Shown here: positions 1 to 7,107 of the stretch, piece by piece
Layout of the letters: every line of letters begins with the position of its first letter
Position numbering within the stretch: position 1 is the first letter of the stretch
Origin: Alphaproteobacteria bacterium
GTDB lineage: Bacteria > Pseudomonadota > Alphaproteobacteria > Micropepsales > Micropepsaceae
NCBI GenBank assembly: GCA_019508105.1
Contig: JAEKMB010000316.1
Coordinates: 1-7,360 of the forward strand
Length of the DNA: 7,360 bases
Direction of reading: 5' to 3'
Program-made: the position numbers and the translations under genes
The notes under the pieces: model-generated
Told to the model about the DNA's origin: nothing
Seen by the model: the letters and a program-made list of their open reading frames with translations, nothing else
Database searches by the model: none

Positions 1-328
1 TGGCGACGGGCTCGGCCTTCTTGGTGACTTCCTCCACCCGGCCGCGGCGGCAAGCCGGCTCGCAGGGCCGGTCGCAGGTCCGCCCCAACACACCCGGAAA
101 CACATTGGAATGCCAGTTCACCATATAGGCGTCGGAATAACGTCCGGCTGCGATCATGCGGATATATTCAGGAACAGGCGTATGGGCGGGACAGGCCCAT
201 TGGCAGTCCACCACCTTGTGGAAATAGTCGGGATTGGCGATGTCGGTGGGCTTCATCCCAGCGGCGGCTTGACCGTTCACAGCGCCCGATGCTTGCGGGG
301 ACGCTTCACTCACTGATGCACCACTCAT
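1..328 (-). CDS. FAD-dependent oxidoreductase, GltD-like, N-terminal fragment (runs off left edge)
   Basis: The 109 visible residues form the N-terminal Fe-S domain (Fer4_20 type) found in the glutamate synthase small subunit and in dihydropyrimidine dehydrogenase. Seen directly: VDCQWACPAHTPVPEYIR at about residues 41-58, then RTCDRPCEPACRRGRVEE at about 83-100. These supply the cysteines C42, C46, C85, C89 and C93 that bind 4Fe-4S clusters. The FAD and NAD(P)H Rossmann domains should follow beyond position 1. In this family the enzyme passes electrons between NAD(P)H, flavin and Fe-S centres, usually as partner of another subunit. The start is uncertain. ATG at 328 has only a weak, distant GGGAAG upstream (345-340). 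Residues 1-24 are low-complexity Ser/Ala/Gln, so Met25 (256-254) is a fair alternative. It lies on the same strand as the carrier and aminotransferase genes, after a 219-bp gap, so it may have its own promoter. The domain call is firm; the exact enzyme is not. Confidence 0.85.
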   Translation of the reverse strand, partial: MSGASVSEASPQASGAVNGQAAAGMKPTDIANPDYFHKVVDCQWACPAHTPVPEYIRMIAAGRYSDAYMVNWHSNVFPGVLGRTCDRPCEPACRRGRVEEVTKKAEPVA

Positions 329-547
329 GCTGCCGACTGCTTCCCAATGACACGCCCAAAGGACCAACGTCTGACGGATATTCAGCTATGTGTGCGGATG
401 GTCCTTAGTGCTTTGTTCTGTTGTTTCAGCATGTCCGGGGATTGGCCGGCTGCTTTCCTTGAGTCCCTGTGCCGCCATACTAGCGGGGGGTAAAGGCGGG
501 CAAAAGGGCTGTGTCGCGCGGACCGAAAGTCCTTCGATTACAACCGC
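329..547. other. Intergenic region between MFS carrier and GltD-like gene
   Basis: This 219-bp stretch holds no convincing gene on either strand. Just past the MFS stop there is a small GGAC-cgaaa-GTCC hairpin (520-532) without a following T-run, so it is at best a weak terminator. An 8-bp inverted repeat lies nearer the GltD-like gene (359-406, listed separately). I could not identify a clear -35/-10 promoter pair. The length suggests that the GltD-like gene has its own 5' leader and is not simply read through from the MFS gene. Confidence 0.5.
359..406. repeat. 8-bp perfect inverted repeat in the leader of the GltD-like gene
   Basis: AAGGACCA (359-366) is matched exactly by its reverse complement TGGTCCTT (399-406), with 32 nt between the arms. 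The interior also holds a tight CGTC-t-GACG inverted repeat (368-376). On the minus-strand transcript this would close a stem-loop about 30 nt before the GltD-like start codon. An 8-bp match at this spacing has a modest chance of arising at random in a gap this long, so its function is unproven. Confidence 0.3.
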
Positions 548-1795
548 TTAACTTGCCTGTTGCAGCCGCTGTGCGGGCCGCATGGTGAAAGCCAAGGCCA
601 TGCCGATCACCATCAGCACAATGCTGCCCAGGAACGGCAGTTGCCAGTTGCCGGTCTGGTCGATCAAAAAGCCGCCGACCACAGGTGAGATGATCGCCGC
701 CAGCGCCGAGCCGGTATTCATGATGCCGCTGGCGATGCCCGAATGCTGAGGCGCGATGTCCATCGGAACTGCCCACATCGGGCCGATCGTCATTTCGGCA
801 AAGAAGAAGCCGGCCGACAGGCTGATCGCCGACAGGACCAGATCATGGCTGAACATCATGGGCAGCAGCGACAGGCAAGTCAGTCCCATGCAGACCGATA
901 CCATCAGGCTGCGGGCGCGATTCAGATTGCCGCTATGCACATAGATGCGGTCGGTGACAATGCCGCCCAGCGTGTCGCCGACCACGCCGGCCAGGAATAC
1001 GCCGGACGAGAATAGCGCCATGTTTTTCAAATCCTGACCCTGATGCTGGAAATATTGCGGGATCCAGCTCAGGAACAGCCACAAGGTCCAGCCGTAACAG
1101 AAATAGACAATGGTGACCGGCGCCATGCGCCGGACCAACGGTCCCCAGGGCACGGGCTGGCCCGCAGGCTTTGGCGGCGGCAGCAAAGCGCGTTCTTCCT
1201 GGGTGAGGCCAGGATGGTCTGCGGGGTTTTCGCGGAAAATAAAATACCAGGCAATCACCCAGACAAAGCTGATGCCGGCGCAGACAAAGAATGAGGCGCG
1301 CCACCCGTATATTGCCATCACGGCCACTATGAGTCCGGGCGCCAGGGCATTGCCCAGCCGCGCTGCCGCATGGGTGATGCCCTGCGCAAAACCGCGATCC
1401 TTGGCGGCGACCCAGCGCGACATGGCCGCGGTGGCGGCGGGGAAGGTGGCGCCTTCGCCCAGGCCCAGCAGCACGCGCGCGATGATCAGGGATACCAGTC
1501 CGCCGGCCAGGCCGGTCAGAACCGTGGCGCCCGCCCAGATCAGGCTACAGGCGATCAGGGTGCGGCGAGTGCCGAACTGGTCGCTGACCCAGCCGCCGAT
1601 GATCTGGAAGATCAGGTAGGGATAGGCGAAAGCGGAAAAGACCAGCCCGATCTCGGTCTTGGAGAGGCCAAATTGCTTGCCGAAGCCCAGCGCGCCGACC
1701 GATGCGGTGCTGACATTGACCCGGTCGATATAGGTGATCAGGTACATCAGCGACAGCATCACCAGCACGATGCCGGTGGGGCGAAAGAGCTTCAT
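548..1795 (-). CDS. MFS transporter, anion:cation symporter (ACS) family
   Basis: A 415-residue, 12-helix inner-membrane carrier of the usual family length. Seen directly: the ACS-type first helix ending in YITYIDRVNVS-like sequence (YIDRVNVS at 22-29); the MFS loop 2-3 motif GGWVSDQFGTRR (67-78); GLGEGATFPAATAAMSRW (111-128) in the fourth-helix region; a hydrophilic central loop with ENPADHPGL (189-197); and LSWIPQYF (242-249) early in the second half. ACS carriers import organic anions such as hexonates, hexarates, sialic acid, tartrate or phthalate, usually with H+. No substrate can be read from the sequence. The start is well supported: GGAGGAA (1807-1801) sits 5 nt before the ATG. It follows the aminotransferase gene by 55 bp on the same strand, so the two are probably cotranscribed. 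This points to import of an organic acid used by its neighbours (inference). Confidence 0.9.
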   Translation of the reverse strand: MKLFRPTGIVLVMLSLMYLITYIDRVNVSTASVGALGFGKQFGLSKTEIGLVFSAFAYPYLIFQIIGGWVSDQFGTRRTLIACSLIWAGATVLTGLAGGLVSLIIARVLLGLGEGATFPAATAAMSRWVAAKDRGFAQGITHAAARLGNALAPGLIVAVMAIYGWRASFFVCAGISFVWVIAWYFIFRENPADHPGLTQEERALLPPPKPAGQPVPWGPLVRRMAPVTIVYFCYGWTLWLFLSWIPQYFQHQGQDLKNMALFSSGVFLAGVVGDTLGGIVTDRIYVHSGNLNRARSLMVSVCMGLTCLSLLPMMFSHDLVLSAISLSAGFFFAEMTIGPMWAVPMDIAPQHSGIASGIMNTGSALAAIISPVVGGFLIDQTGNWQLPFLGSIVLMVIGMALAFTMRPAQRLQQAS

Positions 1796-1800
1796 GTCCG

Positions 1801-1822
1801 TTCCTCCGCGCCTTGATGGCGC
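1801..1822 (-). promoter_or_regulatory. Strong ribosome-binding site of the MFS gene with an abutting hairpin
   Basis: On the minus strand GGAGGAA (1807-1801) lies 5 nt before the MFS ATG, a near-perfect Shine-Dalgarno sequence. Directly upstream, with no gap, is a perfect stem GCGCC-atcaa-GGCGC (1822-1808). The stem ends where the ribosome site begins, so it could hold the site open or modulate access to it. In the plus direction the same stem is followed by TTTATTATT, which could act as a weak terminator of antisense transcripts. The RBS is solid; a regulatory role for the stem is conjecture. Confidence 0.6.
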
Positions 1823-1850
1823 TTTATTATTGCGTCGCGGCTATGACACT

Positions 1851-3068
1851 TTATGCGGGATGGCCTGCGAAATATTCCATGGCCGCATTCACGCCGCGTC
1901 CGGCCAGGTTGACCCCCGCCAGCTTCAGCCCCATTTCGCAGCCCGCCAGGGTGGCGAGCAAGGTCAGGTCGTTGCTGTTGCCCAGATGACCGATGCGGAA
2001 GGTGCGGCCCTTGAGTTTCCCCAGCCCCGCGCCCAGGGATAGGTCGAAACGCTCCAGAATGGATTTGCGCAAGGTGTCGGCATCAATGCCTTTGGGCACG
2101 ATGATGCCAGTCAGGACGGGAGAGTGCAGTTCCTGGTCAGCGCATTGCACGGCCAGGCCCCAGGCCTGGACCGCGCCGCGCACCCCGGCCGACCATCTCT
2201 TGTGGCGGGCGAAAATCTTGTCCAGCCCTTCGGCCTCGATCATCTCCAGCGCTTCGTGCAGGCCATAGAGAAGATTGGTGGCGGGCGTGTAGGGGAAATA
2301 GCCGGATCTGTTCATCTCGATGATTTCGTCCCAGGCCCAATAGGATTTGGGCAGCTTGGCCGACTTGGAGGCTTCGATGGCGCGCGGGGAGAGAGCATTG
2401 AAACCCAGGCCGGGTGGCAACATCAGGCCCTTTTGCGAGCCACTGATGGTGACGTCCACGCCCCATTCGTCATGGCGGTACTCGGCGCTGGCCAGCCCTG
2501 AGATGCTGTCCACCACCAGCAGTGCCGGATGCTTGGCCGCGTCAATGGCTTTACGCACAGCGGCGATGTCGGAGGTCACGCCGGTGGAGGTTTCGTTATG
2601 AACCACGCACACCGCCCTGACGCGATGTTCCTTGTCGCGTTCGAGGCGTTCCTGGATCAGCCCCGCCTGCACGCCGTGGCGCCAGCCCGGGGCTTCGGGT
2701 AGTTCGGAATCGTTGCCCTGCCAGGTGAGGATTTCGGTGGAAATACCCAGCCGCCCCGCCAGCCGCGCCCACAGGGCGGCGAACTGGCCGGTCTCATACA
2801 TCACAACATGATCGCCGGGGCTGCACAGATTGACCAGGGCGGCTTCCCAGGCGCCGGTGCCCGAGGAAGGGTAGATCATCACCGGATGTTTGGTCTTGAA
2901 GATGCGCTTGATGCCCTCCGTCAGCTTTAACCCCAGCGCGCCGAACTCCGGCCCGCGGTGATCGATGGTGGGCAGGCTCAGTGCGCGGAGAATGCGATCG
3001 GGCACCGGGCTGGGGCCGGGAATCTGCAGAAAGTGATTGCCGATGGGGTGGAAATCGAGCGTCAGCAT
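1851..3068 (-). CDS. Class V PLP aminotransferase, serine-glyoxylate aminotransferase type
   Basis: A 405-residue fold-type I PLP enzyme of family-typical length. Seen directly: FLQIPGPSPVPDRILRAL (13-30); IDHRGPEF (35-42); the phosphate-binding SSGTGAWEAA (68-77); VVHNETSTG (155-163); VVDSISGLAS (185-194) with Asp187 for the PLP ring nitrogen; SGSQKGLMLPPGLG (209-222) with Lys213 as the Schiff-base lysine; TPATNLLYGL (261-270); and FRIGHLG (357-363), whose Arg should bind the substrate carboxylate. No catalytic residue is missing. Such enzymes typically move an amino group from serine to glyoxylate, giving hydroxypyruvate and glycine. Close relatives use alanine, aspartate (BhcA of the beta-hydroxyaspartate cycle) or ureidoglycine, so the donor is not settled. 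Start at ATG 3068 fits the family N-terminus, although the RBS is weak. It is the first gene of the leftward set, divergent from the flavin/Fe-S dehydrogenase, which suggests that it handles the oxo acid made there. Confidence 0.9.
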   Translation of the reverse strand: MLTLDFHPIGNHFLQIPGPSPVPDRILRALSLPTIDHRGPEFGALGLKLTEGIKRIFKTKHPVMIYPSSGTGAWEAALVNLCSPGDHVVMYETGQFAALWARLAGRLGISTEILTWQGNDSELPEAPGWRHGVQAGLIQERLERDKEHRVRAVCVVHNETSTGVTSDIAAVRKAIDAAKHPALLVVDSISGLASAEYRHDEWGVDVTISGSQKGLMLPPGLGFNALSPRAIEASKSAKLPKSYWAWDEIIEMNRSGYFPYTPATNLLYGLHEALEMIEAEGLDKIFARHKRWSAGVRGAVQAWGLAVQCADQELHSPVLTGIIVPKGIDADTLRKSILERFDLSLGAGLGKLKGRTFRIGHLGNSNDLTLLATLAGCEMGLKLAGVNLAGRGVNAAMEYFAGHPA

Positions 3069-3172
3069 AGGAGCCTGCGAATTTTGTTTTCTTTGGTCAA
3101 AATGCTAGGGTTCCCAAGAAAGAATTGCAAACGAAGAGCGGGCTATCCCGCCGCGCCAAGGCCTGATTACCT
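3069..3172. promoter_or_regulatory. Divergent promoter/operator region between aminotransferase and dehydrogenase
   Basis: These 104 bp must carry the start signals for both the leftward aminotransferase gene and the rightward dehydrogenase gene. The left half is AT-rich, unlike its surroundings. Seen directly: TTTGgtCAAA (3092-3101), a short palindrome-like element; an imperfect inverted repeat between TTTTCTTTGG (3087-3096 area) and CCAAGAAAGAA (3114-3124); and a perfect GCGGG-ctat-CCCGC stem (3138-3151) that would lie in the 5' leader of the dehydrogenase. No clear sigma-70 boxes were found on either strand, so exact promoters are not assigned. Shared control of the two genes by one regulator is plausible but unproven, and no regulator gene is present in the window. 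Confidence 0.45.
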
Positions 3173-6100
3173 GTGCTGAACAAACCTGTTTCCGGCGCGG
3201 CTTCCAATGAAGTAGCCCGAGCGCTTTCACGCCGCCTGGACGCCGAGACTGAAGGCGAAGTGCTGTTCGACGAAGACGCGCGGGGGCGCTACGCCACCGA
3301 TGCTTCTATCTACCAGGTAATGCCTGTGGGCGTGTTCGTGCCCAAAACGGCGCGCGACGTGGCCATGGCAATCGACATCGCCCGTGACCTCAAAGTGCCG
3401 ATCGTGCCGCGAGGCGCCGGCACCAGCCAGTGCGGCCAGACGGTTGGTGCAGGCCTGGTGATCGACAACAGCAAATATCGCCGCGCCATCCTGGAAGTGG
3501 ATGTGGAGAACCGCACTGCCAAGGTCGAGCCGGGGCTGGTGCTGGATCATCTCAATGCCGCACTCAAAAAGCACGGCCTGTGGCACCCGGTGGATGTCTC
3601 TACCAGCGCCCAGGCGACCTTGGGCGGCATGGCCGGCAACAATAGCTGCGGCTCGCGCTCCATCGCTTACGGCAACATGGTGCACAATGTTCTGGGCGCC
3701 ACTGCCTGGCTGTCGGATGGCAGTGAGGCGGCATTCGGGCCGGTGGAAAAACTCAGCGGGCGAGGCGCGCAGATCGCCGATTTCGTCCGCACGCTGGCGG
3801 CAGAAAACCGCGAGGACATCCAAGCCAACTGGCCCAAGCTGTTGCGGCGGGTGGCCGGCTATAACCTGGATATCTTCAACAACCAGAATGAGCGGCCTTA
3901 CACCGCCGAGGGCAGCGTCAATCTTGCGCATCTGCTGGTGGGCTCGGAAGGCACGCTGACCTTCACCAAGGATCTGACTCTCAAGCTGGTGCCGCTGCCG
4001 CGCAATAAAGTGCTGGGGGTGGTGAATTTCACCAGTTTCCACACTGCCATGGACAGCGCCCAGCATATCGTCAAGCTGGGACCCAGCGCGGTGGAACTGG
4101 TGGACCGCATCATGATCGAACTGGCGCTGTCCAATCCGGCTTTCCGTTCCACCATGGAAACAACGCTGATCGGCAAGCCCGAAGCCATCCTGCTGGTGGA
4201 GTTCGCTGGCGATGACAAGCCGGCCCTGATCAAAAAGCTCAAGGACCTGGTGGCGCTGATGGGCGATCTGGGTCTGGCGGGCTCCGTGGTCGAGATGGAG
4301 GCCGACGCGCCGCAGAAGAATCTGTGGGAAGTGCGCAAGGCCGGCCTCAACATCATGATGAGCCTGAAAGGCGATGGCAAACCGGTCAGCTTCATCGAGG
4401 ATTGCGCCGTGCCGCTCGTCCATCTCGCCGACTACACCGCGGCGCTGACCGATGTCTTCACTCGCCACGGCACCCACGGTACCTGGTATGCCCATGCCAG
4501 CGTCGGCACCCTGCATGTGCGCCCGATCCTGGACATGCGGCGGGGCGGGGCCGCGAAAATGCGCAGCATCGCCGAGGAAGCCAGCGAACTGGTGCGCAAA
4601 TACAAAGGCGCCTTCAGCGGCGAACATGGTGACGGACTGTGCCGCGGCGAATGGATCGGGTGGCAGTTTGGGCCCCGGATCAATGAGGCTTTCCGCGCCA
4701 TCAAGAGCCATATGGATCCCATCGGCCTGTTCAGCCCGAACCGCATCATCGATCCGCCGCGCATGGATGACGGCAACCTGTTCCGTTATCCGCCGTCAGG
4801 CAGTGCCCAGCCCTATACCGTGCGTCCGCTCACTACGGCGCTGGACTGGTCGGATTGGGATGTCCAGAACGATCCGGTAAGCGAGCAAACCTCCGCGCCC
4901 GGCAGCGGCGGCGACCCCGCGCATGGCTTCGCCAAGGCGGCGGAGATGTGCAACAATAATGGCCATTGCAGGAAATTCGATGCGGGCACCATGTGTCCCA
5001 GCTATCGCGTCACCCGCGACGAACAGCATGTCACCCGCGGCCGCGCCAATACCTTGCGGTTGGCCCTGTCGGGCCAGCTCGGTGTCGATGCCCTGACCAG
5101 CCAGGCGATGTACGACACGCTGGACCTGTGTGTTTCCTGCAAGGGATGCCGGCGCGAATGTCCCACCGGCGTGGACATGGCCAAGATGAAGGTGGAGTTT
5201 CTTTCCCACTATAAAGCGTGTCACGGCTTCACCCTGAAGGACCGGCTGATCGCGCATCTCCCGGACTATGCCGATGCCGTTAGCCGGATCGCGGGACTGG
5301 CGAACCTGCGTGACCGGGTGCCGGGGCTGGCTTGGCTGAGCGAAAAGCTGACGGGCTTTTCCGCCCGGCGGGCCTTGCCGCGCTGGCGCGGCGATACTTT
5401 CTGGGCGGCGCATGATGCGAGCCTATTCTCCAGCCGTGCCGAGGCGATTGCGGCCGCGCCAAAAGCCGTCGCCCTGTTCGTGGACACGTTCAACGGCACG
5501 TTTGAAGCGGAAAACGCCCATGCCGCCGCGCGTGTCCTGAAGAAGGCAGGCTATACGGTCTATCTGGTGGCCAAACAGGACGGTCAGCATTGTTGCGGCC
5601 GCACCTTCCTGGCGACCGGGATGGTGGACAAGGCCAAGGCCAGGCTGTCGGCGCTGCTGGAGGATGTGTTGCCGCTGGCGAAGGCGGGCGTGGCCATTGT
5701 GGGGCTGGAGCCCTCCTGCCTGCTCACCTTGCGGGACGAGGCGCTTTGCATGGGCTTTGGCGAGGCGGCCAGGACCGTATCGGTTCAGGCGCTACTGCTG
5801 GAGGAATTCCTGGCGCGCGAGGCCGAAGCGGGGCGCTTCACCTTGCCGCTGAAGCCTGCGCCCGCCCCCATCCTGCTGCACGGCCATTGCCATCAGAAGG
5901 CTTTTGGCGCGGTGGCGCCGATCCTGGCTGTGCTGCGGCTGATCCCCGGCGCGGCGCCGGAGTTGATCGAGACCTCCTGTTGCGGCATGGCCGGCAGCTT
6001 CGGCTATGACGCCGAGCATTACGACGTTTCCATGCAGATGGCCGAGTTCGCTTTGCTGCCGGCGGTGCGCCGGAATCCGGAGGCCATCATTGTCGCCGAT

Positions 6101-6184
6101 GGCACAAGCTGCCGCCACCAGATCGGCCATGGCACCCAGCGCCAGGCACGCCATGTCGCGGTCCTGCTGGACGAACTGTCTTAA
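3173..6184 (+). CDS. Fused FAD-binding and Fe-S-binding dehydrogenase (GlcD-GlcF / YdiJ-like, 2-hydroxy-acid type)
   Basis: A 1003-residue, probably cytoplasmic enzyme fusing two parts. The flavin half has a PCMH-type FAD domain (about 48-275) with PRGAGTSQCGQTVGAG (79-94), GGMAGNNSCGSRS (151-163) and LLVGSEGTL (254-262). A GlcD-type cap follows, with probable metal-ligand histidines H441 and H448 in HASVGTLHVRP and GEHGDG (484-489). The Fe-S half has C593-x5-C599-x8-C608-P and a classical CVSCKGCRRECP (C653, C656, C659, C663). Then come two cysteine-rich (CCG) domains: HCCGR (806-810) with EPSC849, and HGHCHQK (903-909) with SCCGMAGSFG (935-944). E. coli YdiJ, about the same length, oxidises D-2-hydroxyglutarate; relatives act on D-lactate or glycolate, so the substrate is open. 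The start is GTG 3173: an in-frame TGA lies at 3164-3166, and the next ATG (Met50) would cut conserved sequence. The RBS is weak. It is divergent from the aminotransferase gene. Confidence 0.92.
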   Translation: MLNKPVSGAASNEVARALSRRLDAETEGEVLFDEDARGRYATDASIYQVMPVGVFVPKTARDVAMAIDIARDLKVPIVPRGAGTSQCGQTVGAGLVIDNSKYRRAILEVDVENRTAKVEPGLVLDHLNAALKKHGLWHPVDVSTSAQATLGGMAGNNSCGSRSIAYGNMVHNVLGATAWLSDGSEAAFGPVEKLSGRGAQIADFVRTLAAENREDIQANWPKLLRRVAGYNLDIFNNQNERPYTAEGSVNLAHLLVGSEGTLTFTKDLTLKLVPLPRNKVLGVVNFTSFHTAMDSAQHIVKLGPSAVELVDRIMIELALSNPAFRSTMETTLIGKPEAILLVEFAGDDKPALIKKLKDLVALMGDLGLAGSVVEMEADAPQKNLWEVRKAGLNIMMSLKGDGKPVSFIEDCAVPLVHLADYTAALTDVFTRHGTHGTWYAHASVGTLHVRPILDMRRGGAAKMRSIAEEASELVRKYKGAFSGEHGDGLCRGEWIGWQFGPRINEAFRAIKSHMDPIGLFSPNRIIDPPRMDDGNLFRYPPSGSAQPYTVRPLTTALDWSDWDVQNDPVSEQTSAPGSGGDPAHGFAKAAEMCNNNGHCRKFDAGTMCPSYRVTRDEQHVTRGRANTLRLALSGQLGVDALTSQAMYDTLDLCVSCKGCRRECPTGVDMAKMKVEFLSHYKACHGFTLKDRLIAHLPDYADAVSRIAGLANLRDRVPGLAWLSEKLTGFSARRALPRWRGDTFWAAHDASLFSSRAEAIAAAPKAVALFVDTFNGTFEAENAHAAARVLKKAGYTVYLVAKQDGQHCCGRTFLATGMVDKAKARLSALLEDVLPLAKAGVAIVGLEPSCLLTLRDEALCMGFGEAARTVSVQALLLEEFLAREAEAGRFTLPLKPAPAPILLHGHCHQKAFGAVAPILAVLRLIPGAAPELIETSCCGMAGSFGYDAEHYDVSMQMAEFALLPAVRRNPEAIIVADGTSCRHQIGHGTQRQARHVAVLLDELS

Positions 6185-6215
6185 GCCCCCAAGGTCATCA
6201 CGAGCGGGCACAGCC

Positions 6216-7107
6216 TTAAACCTCAAGCACCAGCCCGTCATAGGCGATCACCACGTCCAGCTTCTTGTCAGTGCGGGTGATTTCCTCGGCACAGCTTTTT
6301 GGCGCCCGCCATCTGGCAAAGCTCCACGCCCATCACATTGCTGGAATGGCCCCAGTCTTCCTTCATCGAGACGGTATCGGCCAGCGAATACATGGCATCG
6401 AAGATCACCAGGTCGGCCTGCCTGAAGAAGTTGGCCGCCCGCACCATCTCGGCCTTGTCCTCCGGCTTGTGCTCGGAGTCGGTGGTGTAGACGATGGCCT
6501 TGCCGTCCTTCTCGATGCGGTAGCCATAGGAATCGTTGCCATGCATCTGCGGCGTACCGGTGACCCGGGCGCCGGCGATATCATAAGGCTTGTCAATCTC
6601 CATCTTCACGAATTCGATGGTGGCGGCCAGCGCCGTGAATTCGACCGGAAAACAGGGTTCGTGATTCTGGCCGCGGATCGCCTGCTCCAGCTTGGCATGG
6701 CAGCTATAGAGGATGACCTTGTTGCCGGGAATGAAGCAAGGAACGAAGAAGGGAAAGCCCATGATATGGTCCCAATGCACATGCGAGACCAGAATATGAT
6801 AGGTCTGCGGCGCTTTGGGTCCATGTTTGGCGATGGCGGCGACGGAGAATTCGCGCACCCCCGAACCCAGGTCGCAGAGCAGGTAATCGGGCCCGCCAAC
6901 ATCCACCTGCACACAGGAGGAGTTGCCGCCAAAAGTGCCGGCTTCCGCGAAACTCAATTCCTGGTCGCAGAAGCTCTCCGCCTTTTCCGCTGTGTCGAGG
7001 TTTTTGCCGGCACCTTTGACCAGCGCCTGGACCAGTTTCTTGCGCACGGCCTTGGCATTCAGCGGCGTGGGCAGGGAGCCGCGCGTTCCCCAGAAAATGA
7101 CTTTCAT
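6216..7107 (-). pseudogene. MBL-fold metallo-hydrolase gene with 3' deletion and frameshift
   Basis: The open frame 7107-6268 gives 279 residues: MKVIFWGTRGSLPTP at the start, TFGGNSSCVQVD (58-69), LCDLGSGVREF (77-87), the metal motif HVHWDH (109-114), His189 in PQMHG, Asp237 in IFDAMY and DWGHSS with His254. It then ends abruptly as KKLC-RGNHPH. Relatives continue there with an FHHEP/FHHDP motif that supplies the last metal-binding His, plus a C-terminal helix. Reading one base further on, from 6287 to the TAA at 6218-6216, the tail EEITRTDKKLDVVIAYDGL follows, which looks like the family's natural C-terminus. So a segment of 3n+2 bases, probably several tens of bases, is missing at about 6287-6293. 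The product would lack a metal ligand and is probably inactive. The alternative is an assembly error. ATG 7107 matches the family start; the RBS is poor (AGGA 13 nt upstream). Its restored end lies 31 bp from the end of the convergent dehydrogenase gene. The physiological substrate is unknown. Confidence 0.75.

Noticed and set aside
110..316. A 68-codon plus-strand frame at the left edge
   Set aside because: It is antisense to the cysteine-rich GltD-like domain, which has the conserved motifs.
520..532. GGAC-cgaaa-GTCC hairpin as the MFS terminator
   Set aside because: The stem is only 4 bp and no T-run follows in the direction of transcription.
1110..1816. Overlapping plus-strand frames across the MFS gene (1110-1619 and 1370-1816)
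   Set aside because: They are antisense to a well-formed 12-helix carrier and show no membrane or enzymatic motifs.
3227..4711. A 494-codon open frame on the minus strand opposite the flavin/Fe-S dehydrogenase
   Set aside because: It lies wholly antisense to a gene with clear domains. Its translation is rich in His, Gln and Ala with no recognisable motif, as expected of a shadow frame in GC-rich coding DNA.
6268..6300. Programmed -1 frameshift at the AAA AAG run near the end of the MBL gene
   Set aside because: The downstream tail is in the +1 frame, so -1 slippage would not reach it, and the missing His motif would still be absent.
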